Shown here: positions 17,916 to 27,194 of the stretch, one piece after another | Numbering within the stretch: position 1 is the stretch's first letter | Layout of the letters: the number at the start of each line of letters is the position of its first letter | Origin: Alphaproteobacteria bacterium | GTDB lineage: Bacteria > Pseudomonadota > Alphaproteobacteria > CACIAM-22H2 | Length of the DNA: 64,000 nucleotides | Direction: 5' to 3' | Assembly: GCA_017308135.1 (NCBI GenBank) | Contig: JAFKFM010000006.1 | Span: 375,724-439,723, forward strand | Notes under the pieces: generated by a model | Seen by the model: the letters and a program-made list of their open reading frames with translations, nothing else | Databases searched by the model: none | What the model was told of the DNA's origin: nothing | Made by a program: the position numbers and the translations under genes

Positions 17916-20630
17916 TTACCGCGCCGCAGCGGCAATATCCGGCCAATCGGCCAAAGCGATTTCGGCGTGTACGACGTCGGGCGCGTCGGGGTCCGCCTTC
18001 ACCGCGAAGCCCAGATTTTTGCAAACTTCCAGCATCGGCCGGTTCTCGCGCAGGATTTCGCCGTAGATCACGCCGATGCCGCGCGCCTTGGCGTAGTCGA
18101 GAATCTTTCGCATCAAGAACAGGCCGATTCCCATGCCCTTCAGATCGCTGCGCAAGGCGATGGCGTATTCGGCCCGGCCGCGATCGGGGTCGGCGGTCAA
18201 TCGCACCGTGCCCCAGATTCCATCCGGGCCTTCGCAGACCAGCCCCATCTCGCGGTCGTAATCGATCTGGGTCAGGCGCGCGAGTTGTTCGCGCGTCAGC
18301 TTTTCGATCGTCGCGAAGAAGCGCATGCGACGATCCTCCGGCGTCATGCGCGCGATCATCGCTTCGATACCGGGCGCGTCTTCCGGGCGGATCGGGCGCA
18401 GATGCGCGGTCTTGCCCGTGGGCAAAACGATGTCGCGCGCGAGGTCTGCGGGATAAGGCTCGATCGCCAGGCGCGCACCTTGGCGCACACCGTGGGGGGC
18501 GGCATCCGGCTTGGCGATGCGGATGCGCGCGTCGAGCACGATGGCGCCGTCTTCGTCGGCCAGCAGCGGATTGATGTCGAACTCGACCACCGCATCAAGT
18601 TCGCAGATCAACCGCGACAAGCGCACGAGGGCGCGTTCGATGGCGGCGAGATCGGCGGGCTTGCGGTCGCGATAACCTTTCAGCAAGCGCGACACGCGCG
18701 TCGCCGCGATCATGTCGCGCGCGAGCTTCACGTTCAGCGGCGGCAGCGCCATCGCCGTATCGCGCAGCACTTCGACCGCCACGCCGCCTTGGCCGAACAG
18801 CAAGACGGGCCCGAATTGCCGGTCGACCGACGCGCCCAGAATCAATTCATGCGCATGCGGGCGGCGGATCATCTCCTGCACCAGGAATCCCGCGATCGTC
18901 GCGTCGGGCTTGTTCGCGCGCACGCGTTCGATCATCGCGGCGGCGGCGACGCGCACCGCATCCGGCCCGTCGAGATTGAGGGCCACACCGCCGACATCGG
19001 ATTTATGCAGGATTTGCGGCGAGACGATCTTCAACGCCACGCGGCCGCCGATCCGGGCGGCGGCTTGCGCGGCACCTTCGATATCGGCAACCGTTTCGGC
19101 CTTGGGCATGCCGAAGCCGTAGCCGCCCAGCACGGCGCGCACTTCGGGATCGGTCAGCCATTCGCGGCCCGATTCGAGTGCGGCCGCGACCGTGCGCTTG
19201 GCCGCGTCCGGATCGGGGCAAAGATTGTCCGGTGCGGCTTCGGGCACTTCCATCAGGCTTTCCTGCGCGCGGCGATAGCGCACGAGATGCATGAAGCCGC
19301 GCACCGCCTTGTCCGGCGTCTCGTAGGACGGGATGCGCGCATCGGCGAATTTGCCGCGCGCGTCGATGGCGCTTTGCGTATCGCCAAGCCACGCCGACAG
19401 CACGGGCACACGCGCCCCCTTCGCGGCTTTGATCGTCGCGTCGGCCGCATCGGTCGACGATGCGATCGCCGTCGGGCAATTCAAGACGAGCAGCGCGTCG
19501 AGATTGCGGTCTTGCAACAAGGCTTCGACCGAGGCGGCGTAACGTTCGGGCGGCGCATCGCCGATGATGTCGACCGGATTGCCGTGCGACCACGTCTTCG
19601 GCAGCACGGCATCGAGCTTGGCGATCGTGTCGGGGGCGAGATCGGCCAGATGCCCGTCCTGGTCCATCAGCGTATCGGTCGCGAGTACGCCCAAGCCGCC
19701 GCCATTGGTGAGGATCGCCAAACGGTCGCCCGCATGTTTGGGCGGATTGGCGAGGGTGGCGACCGCATCGAAGAGTTCATCCACGTCGTAAACGCGCAGC
19801 ATGCCCGCACGCCGAAATGCCGCATCATAGACCGCGTCGGAGCCCGCCAGCGCGCCGGTATGCGAGGCGGCGGCCTTCGCCGCTTCCATATGCCGCCCGG
19901 CCTTGATGACGATCACGGGTTTCAACCGCGCGGCGGCGCGCGCCGCCGACATGAATTTGCGCGCATGGGTGATCGCTTCGACATAAAGCAGGATCGCGCG
20001 CGTACGCCCATCGAGGGCGAGCCAATCCAGCATGTCGCCGAAATCGACGTCGGCCATCGAACCGAGCGAGACCATATGCGAGAAGCCGATCTTGCGCGGG
20101 TGCGCCCAATCGAGCACGGCGGTCGCCATCGCGCCCGATTGGGTGACGAAGGCGAGATCGCCCTTGGGCGGTGCCAAATGCGCGAAGGTGGCGTTGAGCC
20201 CTGCGCCGGGTACAAGCACGCCCAAGCAGTTGGGTCCGACAATGCGCATGAGATTGGGCTTGGCGGCGTCGAGCATCGCCTGTTCCAGCGCCTTGCCCTC
20301 GCCACCCGGCAATTCGCCGAACCCGGCCGTCAGCACCACCGCCGCTTTGCATCCGCGCGCGGCCAATTCGCCGATCACGCCGGGCACGGTCTTGGGCGGC
20401 GTGCACACGACCGCGAAATCGGGGGCCGTCGGCAGCGACGCCACGTCGGGATAGGTGTAGACGCCCTCGATCGATTTGTATTTCGGGTTCACCGGCAAGA
20501 TCGGGCCTTGGAACCCGCCGGCGAACAGATTGCGCGCGAGCACATTGCCGACCGAGCCCGGCTTGGGCGAGGCGCCGATCAGCGTCACGGCTTTCGGGGC
20601 GAACATATGGTCGAGATTGCGGATCGACAT
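17916..20630 (-). CDS. Pat-type protein lysine acetyltransferase (NDP-forming acyl-CoA synthetase fold + GNAT)
   Basis: The 904-residue protein joins a CoA-binding and succinyl-CoA-ligase-like region (about 10-470; 'VTLIGASPKPGSVG', 'VGPNCLG', 'FVTQSGAMATAVLDW'), an ATP-grasp region (about 480-720; 'ALKIVSPQILHKSDVGGV') and a C-terminal GNAT acetyltransferase (about 745-900; 'LRPIRPEDAPGIEAM', 'GMGIGLFLMRKILDYAK'). This is the architecture of Pat/YfiQ, which acetylates and thereby inactivates acetyl-CoA synthetase and other enzymes. The usual His of active NDP-forming synthetases was not identified: the stretch 'ATAVLDWAHPRKIGFSHMVSLGS' gives no clear answer. The start at 20630 has AGGAA upstream; an earlier in-frame ATG at 20663 lacks one. 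Confidence 0.8.
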   Translation of the reverse strand: MSIRNLDHMFAPKAVTLIGASPKPGSVGNVLARNLFAGGFQGPILPVNPKYKSIEGVYTYPDVASLPTAPDFAVVCTPPKTVPGVIGELAARGCKAAVVLTAGFGELPGGEGKALEQAMLDAAKPNLMRIVGPNCLGVLVPGAGLNATFAHLAPPKGDLAFVTQSGAMATAVLDWAHPRKIGFSHMVSLGSMADVDFGDMLDWLALDGRTRAILLYVEAITHARKFMSAARAAARLKPVIVIKAGRHMEAAKAAASHTGALAGSDAVYDAAFRRAGMLRVYDVDELFDAVATLANPPKHAGDRLAILTNGGGLGVLATDTLMDQDGHLADLAPDTIAKLDAVLPKTWSHGNPVDIIGDAPPERYAASVEALLQDRNLDALLVLNCPTAIASSTDAADATIKAAKGARVPVLSAWLGDTQSAIDARGKFADARIPSYETPDKAVRGFMHLVRYRRAQESLMEVPEAAPDNLCPDPDAAKRTVAAALESGREWLTDPEVRAVLGGYGFGMPKAETVADIEGAAQAAARIGGRVALKIVSPQILHKSDVGGVALNLDGPDAVRVAAAAMIERVRANKPDATIAGFLVQEMIRRPHAHELILGASVDRQFGPVLLFGQGGVAVEVLRDTAMALPPLNVKLARDMIAATRVSRLLKGYRDRKPADLAAIERALVRLSRLICELDAVVEFDINPLLADEDGAIVLDARIRIAKPDAAPHGVRQGARLAIEPYPADLARDIVLPTGKTAHLRPIRPEDAPGIEAMIARMTPEDRRMRFFATIEKLTREQLARLTQIDYDREMGLVCEGPDGIWGTVRLTADPDRGRAEYAIALRSDLKGMGIGLFLMRKILDYAKARGIGVIYGEILRENRPMLEVCKNLGFAVKADPDAPDVVHAEIALADWPDIAAAAR

Positions 20631-20739
20631 ACGGGTTCCTCGCGCTATGCTGCGTCGCAACATAGTCCATTCGCGCCGGTGTCGGGAGTATGACAGAGGC
20701 GCGCGCGAAAATGCCGCAGCTTGTGCTAATCACCCAAGA

Positions 20740-21717
20740 ATGCCGGGTTATTCCTCGATTCTGATTTATGTCGGCCTCGATCTGGTCGGCGACGGGCTGC
20801 TGAAGCTGCCTTTCGCGCGGCGTCTGCGCGCCAATTGGCCGGACGCGCGAATCGTGTGGTGTGCCGGCAAAGGCCCCAGCGTCTACGCGACCACGCTGAA
20901 GCCGCTGGTCGATGGCTTGATCGACCAGACGATCGAGAATGCCGGTTTCGGCGCGTCCTGGGGCGATTTGCTGACAAGGCCTTTGGGCGGCCGCGACTTC
21001 GATCTGGTGATCGATACGCAGCGCCGTTTTTCGACGAGTCTGGCCGTGCGCCGCGTGCGGCATAAACGCTTCGTGTCGGGCTCGGCCGGTTGGTACCTGT
21101 CGGACGGCAAACCGCGCGACGCCGCCAAGCCGCGGTCGATGGATGCGCAGCTGTCGCAATTGATCGAAGCGGCGGGCGGCGACCCAAATATCGCGACGGC
21201 ACCTTTGCGTTTGCCGGCGCAAGCCCTTGCCGATGCGCGCACGCTGCTGCCCGACGGGCACGCTTACGTCGTGCTCGCACCCGGTGCCGGCAATCGCGAG
21301 AAATGCTGGCCGTTGGATCGCTTCGTGGAACTGGGTGCACGGCTTGCCGCGCGCAATATCGTGCCGGTGTTCCAGCTCGGCCCCAACGAGACCGACTGGG
21401 AAGCATCGTGCCGCGCGGTGCCGAATGCGATCCTGCCGATTCAAGATGCGACGACACGCGGGATGGAAACCTCGCCCGCCTTGACCATCGCGCTTGCCCA
21501 ACGCTGCAAGGCCGCCGTCGCGAACGACGCGGGCGGCGGGCATATGCTGGCGGCGGGCGATGTGGGGCTCGTGTCGCTGTTCGGCCCGACCGATCCCGCG
21601 AAATTCGCCCCGGCCGCGAAACGTCTGACCGTGATCCGCGCGCAGGATTTCGGCGCCGAGACGATGGACGCGATACCGCTGGATGCGGTCGAGAAGGCGT
21701 TATCCGCTTATCTGTGA
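20740..21717 (+). CDS. Glycosyltransferase family 9 protein (heptosyltransferase-like)
   Basis: The 325-residue protein has the GT9 two-domain pattern: N-terminal 'ILIYVGLDLVGDGLLKLPFARRLR', central 'YVVLAPGAGNREKCWPLDRFVELG' and C-terminal 'AVANDAGGGHMLAAGDVGLVSLFGPTDPAKFAP', the sugar-nucleotide-binding end. GT9 enzymes add heptose or related sugars to LPS core at the cytoplasmic face. The exact donor and acceptor are unknown, and no LPS core operon is adjacent. It starts 110 bases from the divergent pat gene and its last 18 bases overlap ampG tail to tail. Confidence 0.75.
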   Translation: MPGYSSILIYVGLDLVGDGLLKLPFARRLRANWPDARIVWCAGKGPSVYATTLKPLVDGLIDQTIENAGFGASWGDLLTRPLGGRDFDLVIDTQRRFSTSLAVRRVRHKRFVSGSAGWYLSDGKPRDAAKPRSMDAQLSQLIEAAGGDPNIATAPLRLPAQALADARTLLPDGHAYVVLAPGAGNREKCWPLDRFVELGARLAARNIVPVFQLGPNETDWEASCRAVPNAILPIQDATTRGMETSPALTIALAQRCKAAVANDAGGGHMLAAGDVGLVSLFGPTDPAKFAPAAKRLTVIRAQDFGAETMDAIPLDAVEKALSAYL

Positions 21718-23010
21718 TCGCTTTCCGGCATCGGGAAACCGGCGCATCAAAACCAGAACCAGCACGATGCCGGGCAACGCCGCGAGCGTCGTCGCGGCGA
21801 AGAACAACACCCAATCGAGTTGTGCGGCGAGCCAGCCGCCCCACGCCGAGAGTGTCGTCCGCCCGACCGAAGCGAGGGCCGACAGCAGCGCGTACTGCGT
21901 GGCCGTGTAGGCGACGTTGCACAAGCCCGAGAGATAGGCGACGAACGCCGCCGAGCCCATCCCGCCGGTGAAGTTTTCGACGCCGATCGTCACGACCAGC
22001 AAGGCCACGTCGTGGCCGACGATCGCTTGCAGGCAGTAGATCAGATTCGACATGGCTTGCAGCACGCCGCAGACGAGCAATGCTTGATAGACGCCGCGCC
22101 GATGGACGATTACGCCGCCGGCGGCGAGGCCCGCGAGTGTGGCCGCCACGCCGAAGATCTTGGAGATATTTGCGACCTCGAGCCGCGTGAAGCCGGTCGA
22201 GACGTAGAAGGCGTTGGCCATTACGCCCGCCAGCGCGTCGCCGAATTTATACGCGACGACGAAGACCAGGATCAGCACCCAGGACGGGCGCGTGGCGAAA
22301 TCCGCGAAGGGTCCGACGACGGCGCTTTGGAACCACGCGACGATCGAGCCTTGGGGCTTATCGTCTTGGATCGCCGATTGCGCGGGCTCGCGCGTGAACA
22401 ACACGGTCAGCGCGCCCACACCCATCAGCGCCGCCATGATCGCGAAGCTGATGGACCAGCCGCCGAACTCCGCCGCGTAAAGCGCCCCCGCCGACGACGC
22501 CATCATGCCGAAGCGATACCCGAATTGCGTGGCGGCGGCACCCGCCCCTTGCTCTTCGGGCTTGAGAAGCTCGATACGGTAAGCGTCGATCACGATGTCC
22601 TGGCTTGCCGACAGCACCGCGACGATCACGGCGGCGAGCGCCGTCATCGCCGGATCGATGCGCGGATCGGTCGAGCCTAAAAATAGAATCGCGCCGGCGA
22701 GCGCCATTTGGATCGCCAGCGCCCAGCCGCGCCGCCGGCCGAGCATTCGCGTCCACGGCCCAAGGCCCAAGCGATCGATCGCCGGCGCCCACAGGAACTT
22801 GATCGTGTACGCCATGCCGACCAGCGAGAACGCGCCGATCGCCGTGCGGCTGACGCCCGATTCCGCCAGCCAGAAGCTGAGCGTGCCGAAGGTCAGCGGC
22901 AGCGGCAGGCCCGACGAGAATCCCATGAACAGCACCGCAAGCAGACGCGGACGCGCATAGACGGCGAGCGAGGCATACCATGGTGTCTTGTCGGAAACGG
23001 AGTCGGTCAT
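21700..23010 (-). CDS. ampG: AmpG-family muropeptide/MFS permease
   Basis: The 436-residue inner-membrane protein has about twelve to fourteen hydrophobic segments. AmpG-type signatures visible are 'FMGFSSGLPLPLTFGTLSFWLAE' near residue 30, 'GMAYTIKFLWAPAIDRL', 'SASQDIVIDAYRIELL' and 'ENFTGGMGSAAFVAYLSGLC'. AmpG imports GlcNAc-anhydroMurNAc peptides for cell-wall recycling and so feeds beta-lactamase induction systems. No ampC or recycling amidase is nearby. The gap upstream (23011-23254) contains two inverted repeats. Confidence 0.88.
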   Translation of the reverse strand: MTDSVSDKTPWYASLAVYARPRLLAVLFMGFSSGLPLPLTFGTLSFWLAESGVSRTAIGAFSLVGMAYTIKFLWAPAIDRLGLGPWTRMLGRRRGWALAIQMALAGAILFLGSTDPRIDPAMTALAAVIVAVLSASQDIVIDAYRIELLKPEEQGAGAAATQFGYRFGMMASSAGALYAAEFGGWSISFAIMAALMGVGALTVLFTREPAQSAIQDDKPQGSIVAWFQSAVVGPFADFATRPSWVLILVFVVAYKFGDALAGVMANAFYVSTGFTRLEVANISKIFGVAATLAGLAAGGVIVHRRGVYQALLVCGVLQAMSNLIYCLQAIVGHDVALLVVTIGVENFTGGMGSAAFVAYLSGLCNVAYTATQYALLSALASVGRTTLSAWGGWLAAQLDWVLFFAATTLAALPGIVLVLVLMRRFPDAGKRSQISG

Positions 23011-23091
23011 TGGGTCAAGTTCGGCCGGTCGAATCGAAGCGCGGAATCATACAAGCCTTCGCGGCGTTCGCGAAATCGACCGCTCGGCGGA

Positions 23092-23121
23092 CGGATTTGT
23101 CCGCGGCGGCGGACGAATCCG
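23092..23121. repeat. Near-perfect 13-base inverted repeat upstream of ampG
   Basis: Arms 23092-23104 and 23109-23121 match at 12 of 13 positions with a four-base loop (GGCG). As RNA either strand would form a stable GC-rich hairpin. No T-tract follows on either strand, so it is not a standard terminator; it lies in the presumed ampG leader or promoter. Confidence 0.6.
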
Positions 23122-23149
23122 GGCAGAACATCCGAAGGCTGATAAGTCG

Positions 23150-23165
23150 TCCTACTAGAGTAGGA
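23150..23165. repeat. 7-base inverted repeat, operator-like
   Basis: TCCTACT and AGTAGGA face each other with a two-base centre at 23150-23165, followed by an AT-rich stretch (AAAATAATTCTT). The symmetry and position, about 90 bases before the first tandem PAS gene and about 140 from ampG, suggest a protein-binding site; the protein is unknown. Confidence 0.45.
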
Positions 23166-23254
23166 AAATAATTCTTCGCGAGAGTGGATATGTCGCCGGA
23201 CACGATGTTAAGAACGACGACCCCTCGCGTTCGACGACGGAACACGGGTTTTCG

Positions 23255-23722
23255 ATGCCCGCAGAACTGGTACTTCTGAGTCCGCTGCTGCGCCGCCTGT
23301 TTGATCATTGGCGCGGTCTATCGCGCGAGATCGACGGCGCTTGGACATTGCCCCAGCCGCGCATGCTCGATCCCGTCGCGGTCAAATGGGCGCTGGGCTG
23401 GATTTCGCTGGTCGACGTGAAAGGCGTGCCGCCGGATTGCGAATTCCACTACGCGATCGACGGCACCTGGCAGGCCGAACGTTACGGCTTCGACATGACC
23501 GGAAAATCGCTCGATGCCTATCCGGAACCCGAAACGCGCGCGATGATCCGCGAATCCTATCTCGACGTCGCGGCGGCGGCCCAGCCGCGCGCGCATTTGC
23601 GCGATCTGACGCTCGACGGGCGGCGCCGGCGTTACGAATCGCTGCTGTTGCCGTTCGGCGAGGCGGGCCGCGTCACACGATTGGCCGTGGCGCTCGATTT
23701 CGAAGACCATAAAAAGAGTTAG
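23255..23722 (+). CDS. PAS_5-family PAS domain protein (first of tandem pair)
   Basis: The 155-residue protein is a single PAS_5-type domain: 'LFDHWRGL', 'WALGWISLVDV', 'FHYAIDGTW', 'DMTGKSLDAYPEP', and a last strand 'RVTRLAVALDFE'. It shares the order of motifs with the next gene (lineup 'LGWxxLV', 'DMTGKxL', 'RYESLLLPFG') and less closely with the protein at 8164. No output or membrane domain is present. The role is likely ligand sensing or binding to a partner, but this is not shown by the sequence. An ATG at 23255 opens the frame after a poor ribosome site. Confidence 0.7.
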   Translation: MPAELVLLSPLLRRLFDHWRGLSREIDGAWTLPQPRMLDPVAVKWALGWISLVDVKGVPPDCEFHYAIDGTWQAERYGFDMTGKSLDAYPEPETRAMIRESYLDVAAAAQPRAHLRDLTLDGRRRRYESLLLPFGEAGRVTRLAVALDFEDHKKS

Positions 23723-23780
23723 CCGGCGACATATTTTGTTCTGTGGACGCGACGCGGCGGCGGGCGCAACATCGCGGGGT

Positions 23781-24233
23781 ATGGTATTCGACCCTTCGAT
23801 CATTCGCGACGCGCGACAAAAACGATTTCACGAGTATTGGCGCGGGAAAGCGGCCGGACGCGAAATGCCCTGCCGCGCCGATGTCGATCCGGTCGATTTC
23901 GCCTGGATGCTGGGCTGGGTCACGCTGGTGGAGCCGCTGCCCGACGGCGATTGGCGCTTCGTCGTCGACGGATCCAACATCGCCGCCGTGTTCGGCGACG
24001 ACATGACGGGCAAACGTTTGTCCGAATACAAGCTGCCGGCGGTGCGCGACGTTCTGGTCGCGACTTTCGCGGCCGCCGCGGCGGCGCGCGGGCCGTATTT
24101 CCTGACCTACGACATCGACTACGATCTGCGCCATTGGCGCTACGACGGGCTGCTGCTGCCGCTTGGCGACGAAAGCGGCAGTGTCGTCCGATTGATCTCG
24201 ACCGTCGTGCTGGAAGGCGGCGGCCGGCGTTAG
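23781..24233 (+). CDS. PAS_5-family PAS domain protein (second of tandem pair)
   Basis: The 150-residue protein repeats the domain of its upstream neighbour: 'RFHEYWRGK', 'WMLGWVTLVEPLPDGDWRFVVDG', 'DDMTGKRLSEY' and 'YDGLLLPLGDE..VVRLISTVVL'. It is 58 bases downstream, probably a tandem duplication that has diverged. The ATG at 23781 is chosen because similarity starts right after it; an in-frame ATG at 23736 would add 15 unrelated residues. Its TAG shares four bases with the stop of convergent typA. Confidence 0.7.
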   Translation: MVFDPSIIRDARQKRFHEYWRGKAAGREMPCRADVDPVDFAWMLGWVTLVEPLPDGDWRFVVDGSNIAAVFGDDMTGKRLSEYKLPAVRDVLVATFAAAAAARGPYFLTYDIDYDLRHWRYDGLLLPLGDESGSVVRLISTVVLEGGGRR

Positions 24234-26050
24234 CCGGCTTCCGCCGTCTTCTCCGCCCGCTTGCGCAGATTGGGATCGAGCAGCTTCTTGCGCAGACGGA
24301 TCGATTTCGGCGTCACCTCGACCAGCTCGTCGTCGGCGATATAGGCGATCGCCTGTTCGAGGCTGAGAATCTTCGGCGTCTGCAGCACGACGTTCTCGTC
24401 CTTGCCCGAGGCGCGGACATTGGTCAGCTTCTTCGCCTTCAGCGGGTTGACCTCGAGATCGTTGTCGCGCGTGTGCTCGCCGATGATCATGCCTTCATAG
24501 ACCGGCACGCCCGACGTGATCATCATCGGCCCGCGATCTTCGAGGTTCCACAGCGCGTAGGCGACCGCGACGCCGTCGGCGTTGGAGATCAGCACGCCGG
24601 TGTGGCGGCCGTCGATCGGCCCCTTCCAGGGCTGATACGAGTGGAAGATCTTGTTCATGATCCCGGTGCCGCGCGTGTCGGACAGGAACTGGCCGTGATA
24701 GCCGATCAGGCCGCGCGACGGGACCAGGAACGTCAAACGCACCTTGCCGCCGCCCGAGGGGCGCATGTCGGTCATTTCGCCGCGGCGCTTGCCCAGCGTT
24801 TCGACGACGATGCCCGAATGCTGTTCGTCGACGTCGACCTGCACTTCCTCGATCGGCTCCAGCTTTTCGCCGTTCTCGCCGGTCTTCAGCAGCACGCGCG
24901 GACGGCCGACCGAAAGCTCGAAGCCTTCGCGGCGCATCGTTTCGATCAGCACGCCCAGCTGCAATTCGCCGCGGCCCGCGACCTCGTAGGCTTCGCCGGT
25001 TTCGGTTTCGCGCACGCGGATGGCGACGTTGCCTTCGGCTTCGTTCATCAGACGGTCGCGGATCATGCGGCTCGTCACCTTGGTGCCTTCGCGGCCCGCC
25101 AGCGGCGAATCGTTGACCGAGAAGGTCATGACGAGCGTCGGCGGATCGATCGGCTGCGCGGCGATCGGTTCGGTCACCGAAGGCTCGCAGATCGTGTCGG
25201 CGACGGTGGGGCCCGTCAGGCCCGCGATGGCGATGATGTCGCCCGCTTCGGCGCTGTCCACCGGCACGCGGTCCAGGCCGCGGAAGGCGAACAGCTTGGT
25301 CAGACGGCCGTCTTCGATCAGCTTGCCGTCGCGCGTCATCGCTTTGACGGCCATGTTCACTTTGGCGATGCCGGTATGGATGCGGCCCGTCAGAATGCGG
25401 CCGACATACGGATCGTATTCCAGCGTCGTCGCCAGCATCTTGAAGGCGCCGGTCGTATCGGCGACCGGCGGCGGCACGTGGCGCAGGATCAGGTCGAACA
25501 GCGGATCCAGATTCTCGCGCGGCGCTTCCAGTGATTCCGCCGCCCAGCCCGAACGGCCCGACGCGAACAGCGTGGGGAAGTCGAGCTGGTCGTCGTTGGC
25601 GTCCAACGCCGCGAACAGATCGAACACTTCGTCGTGCACTTCGTGGGCGCGCGCGTCCGAACGGTCGACCTTGTTGATGACGACGATGGGGCGCAAGCCC
25701 CGCGCCAGCGCCTTCATGGTCACGAACTTGGTCTGCGGCATGGCGCCTTCGGCGGCGTCCACCAGCACGACAACGCCGTCGACCATCGACATGATGCGCT
25801 CGACTTCGCCGCCGAAATCGGCGTGGCCGGGCGTGTCGACGATGTTGATGCGCACGTTCTTCCACACGACCGAGGTGCATTTGGCGAGAATGGTGATCCC
25901 GCGTTCGCGCTCGAGGTCGTTGGAGTCCATCGCGCGTTCGGCCACCTGTTGGTTGGCGCGGAACGTGCCGGATTGTTTCAGAAGCTGATCGACCAGGGTG
26001 GTTTTACCGTGGTCGACATGCGCGATGATCGCGACGTTACGAATTTCCAT
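24230..26050 (-). CDS. typA: Ribosome-associated GTPase TypA/BipA
   Basis: The 606-residue protein has all translational GTPase motifs: '[10 protein letters not shown]' (G1), 'RERGITI' (G2), 'DTPGHADF' (G3), 'NKVDRSDA' (G4). The EF-G-like domains II, III and V and the BipA-specific C-terminal domain ('[18 protein letters not shown]') follow. TypA helps 50S subunit assembly and growth at low temperature or stress. It follows the adenosine-kinase-like gene after only seven bases, so the two are probably co-transcribed. Confidence 0.96.
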   Translation of the reverse strand: MEIRNVAIIAHVDHGKTTLVDQLLKQSGTFRANQQVAERAMDSNDLERERGITILAKCTSVVWKNVRINIVDTPGHADFGGEVERIMSMVDGVVVLVDAAEGAMPQTKFVTMKALARGLRPIVVINKVDRSDARAHEVHDEVFDLFAALDANDDQLDFPTLFASGRSGWAAESLEAPRENLDPLFDLILRHVPPPVADTTGAFKMLATTLEYDPYVGRILTGRIHTGIAKVNMAVKAMTRDGKLIEDGRLTKLFAFRGLDRVPVDSAEAGDIIAIAGLTGPTVADTICEPSVTEPIAAQPIDPPTLVMTFSVNDSPLAGREGTKVTSRMIRDRLMNEAEGNVAIRVRETETGEAYEVAGRGELQLGVLIETMRREGFELSVGRPRVLLKTGENGEKLEPIEEVQVDVDEQHSGIVVETLGKRRGEMTDMRPSGGGKVRLTFLVPSRGLIGYHGQFLSDTRGTGIMNKIFHSYQPWKGPIDGRHTGVLISNADGVAVAYALWNLEDRGPMMITSGVPVYEGMIIGEHTRDNDLEVNPLKAKKLTNVRASGKDENVVLQTPKILSLEQAIAYIADDELVEVTPKSIRLRKKLLDPNLRKRAEKTAEAG

Positions 26051-26057
26051 ATGTGTC

Positions 26058-27056
26058 TTAGAGCGCGCCTTTGGACGCGGCCAATTCCTTCAACGAAGTT
26101 TCGGGACGTGCACCGTAGTGCGAGATGATTTCGGCGGCGCAGATGGAGCCCAGACGCGCCGCTTGCGCGAGATCGCGGCCTTGCGCCAGGCCCAGCAGGA
26201 AGCCGGACGCGTAAAGATCGCCCGCGCCGGTGGTGTCGACGACCTTGACGCCCGGCTCGGCGGGAACGGCGACGACCTTGTCGCCCTGGATCGCGACCGA
26301 GCCCTTTTCGGAGCGCGTGACGGCGAAGATGCGATCCTTCTTGGCGCGCGCGAAGGGCAAAGCTTCTTCGAACGACTTCACCTGGTAAAGCGACAGCAGC
26401 TCCGCCTCGTTGGCGAAGACGATGTCGCAATGATTGTCGGCGAGGTCGCGGAAATCGGCGCGGTGACGATCGACGCAGAAGGAATCCGACAACGTCAGCG
26501 AAACCTTGCGGCCGTGCTTGTGGGCAAGCTGTGCCGCTTTGCGGAACGCGTCCTTGGCGGCCGGCTTATCCCACAAATAGCCTTCCATGTAGGTGATGCC
26601 CGAGGCCGCCACGACCGCTTCGTCGATCTGGTCGGGGCCGAGATCGACGCAAGCGCCCAGATAGGTCTGCATCGTGCGCTGCGCGTCCGGGGTCACGAAA
26701 ATCAGGCAGCGCGCGGTCGAGGGACCCGACGTCGCGGGTGCGGAGTCGAACGCCACCCCTTGCGCGCGGATGTCGTGACGGAAAATCGTGCCGAGCTGGT
26801 CGTCGCGCACGCGGCCGATATACGCACCCTTGCCACCCAGATTGGCGAGGCCGGCGATCGTATTGCCCGCCGAGCCGCCCGAGCATTCGCGCCCCGGGCC
26901 CATCGCGGCGTAAAGTTCGCCGGCGCGCGCCTCGTCGATCAGCGTCATCGCGCCCTTGGCCAGATTATTGGCCGCCAGGAACGGATCTTCGCAGCGCGCG
27001 ATCACATCGACGATGGCATTGCCGATACCCAGCACGTCGTACTTGGTGCTCGTCAT
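26058..27056 (-). CDS. PfkB-family sugar/adenosine kinase
   Basis: The 332-residue protein is a ribokinase-fold kinase: N-terminal 'YDVLGIGNAIVDVIARCED', 'GGSAGNTIAGLANLGGKGAYIGRV' (substrate loop), and C-terminal 'DTTGAGDLYASGFLLGLAQG' with the catalytic Asp. The N-terminal 'GIGNAIVD' and the length resemble bacterial adenosine kinases more than fructokinases, so nucleoside salvage (adenosine to AMP) is the leading assignment. The ATG at 27056 has CGGAG upstream; the frame is open to 27158 but homology starts here. It is the first gene of a pair with typA. Confidence 0.8.
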   Translation of the reverse strand: MTSTKYDVLGIGNAIVDVIARCEDPFLAANNLAKGAMTLIDEARAGELYAAMGPGRECSGGSAGNTIAGLANLGGKGAYIGRVRDDQLGTIFRHDIRAQGVAFDSAPATSGPSTARCLIFVTPDAQRTMQTYLGACVDLGPDQIDEAVVAASGITYMEGYLWDKPAAKDAFRKAAQLAHKHGRKVSLTLSDSFCVDRHRADFRDLADNHCDIVFANEAELLSLYQVKSFEEALPFARAKKDRIFAVTRSEKGSVAIQGDKVVAVPAEPGVKVVDTTGAGDLYASGFLLGLAQGRDLAQAARLGSICAAEIISHYGARPETSLKELAASKGAL

Positions 27057-27194
27057 AACGACTCCGGAGAGGGCGGAAAATTGCGCCGGACCATATAGGC
27101 CGTTGCGGCGGCGCACAAGAACCGATTGGCGGGCCAAAAATGGCGCCTTATCGGGCACTTGCGCCCCAACCGGGTTACCGCCATATCCCCGGTC

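Noticed and set aside
17892-20693. A 933-residue open frame antisense to the Pat-type gene
   Set aside because: It is a shadow caused by high GC; the product is Arg/His/Gly-rich with no family motif, whereas the opposite strand has clear acyl-CoA synthetase and GNAT motifs.
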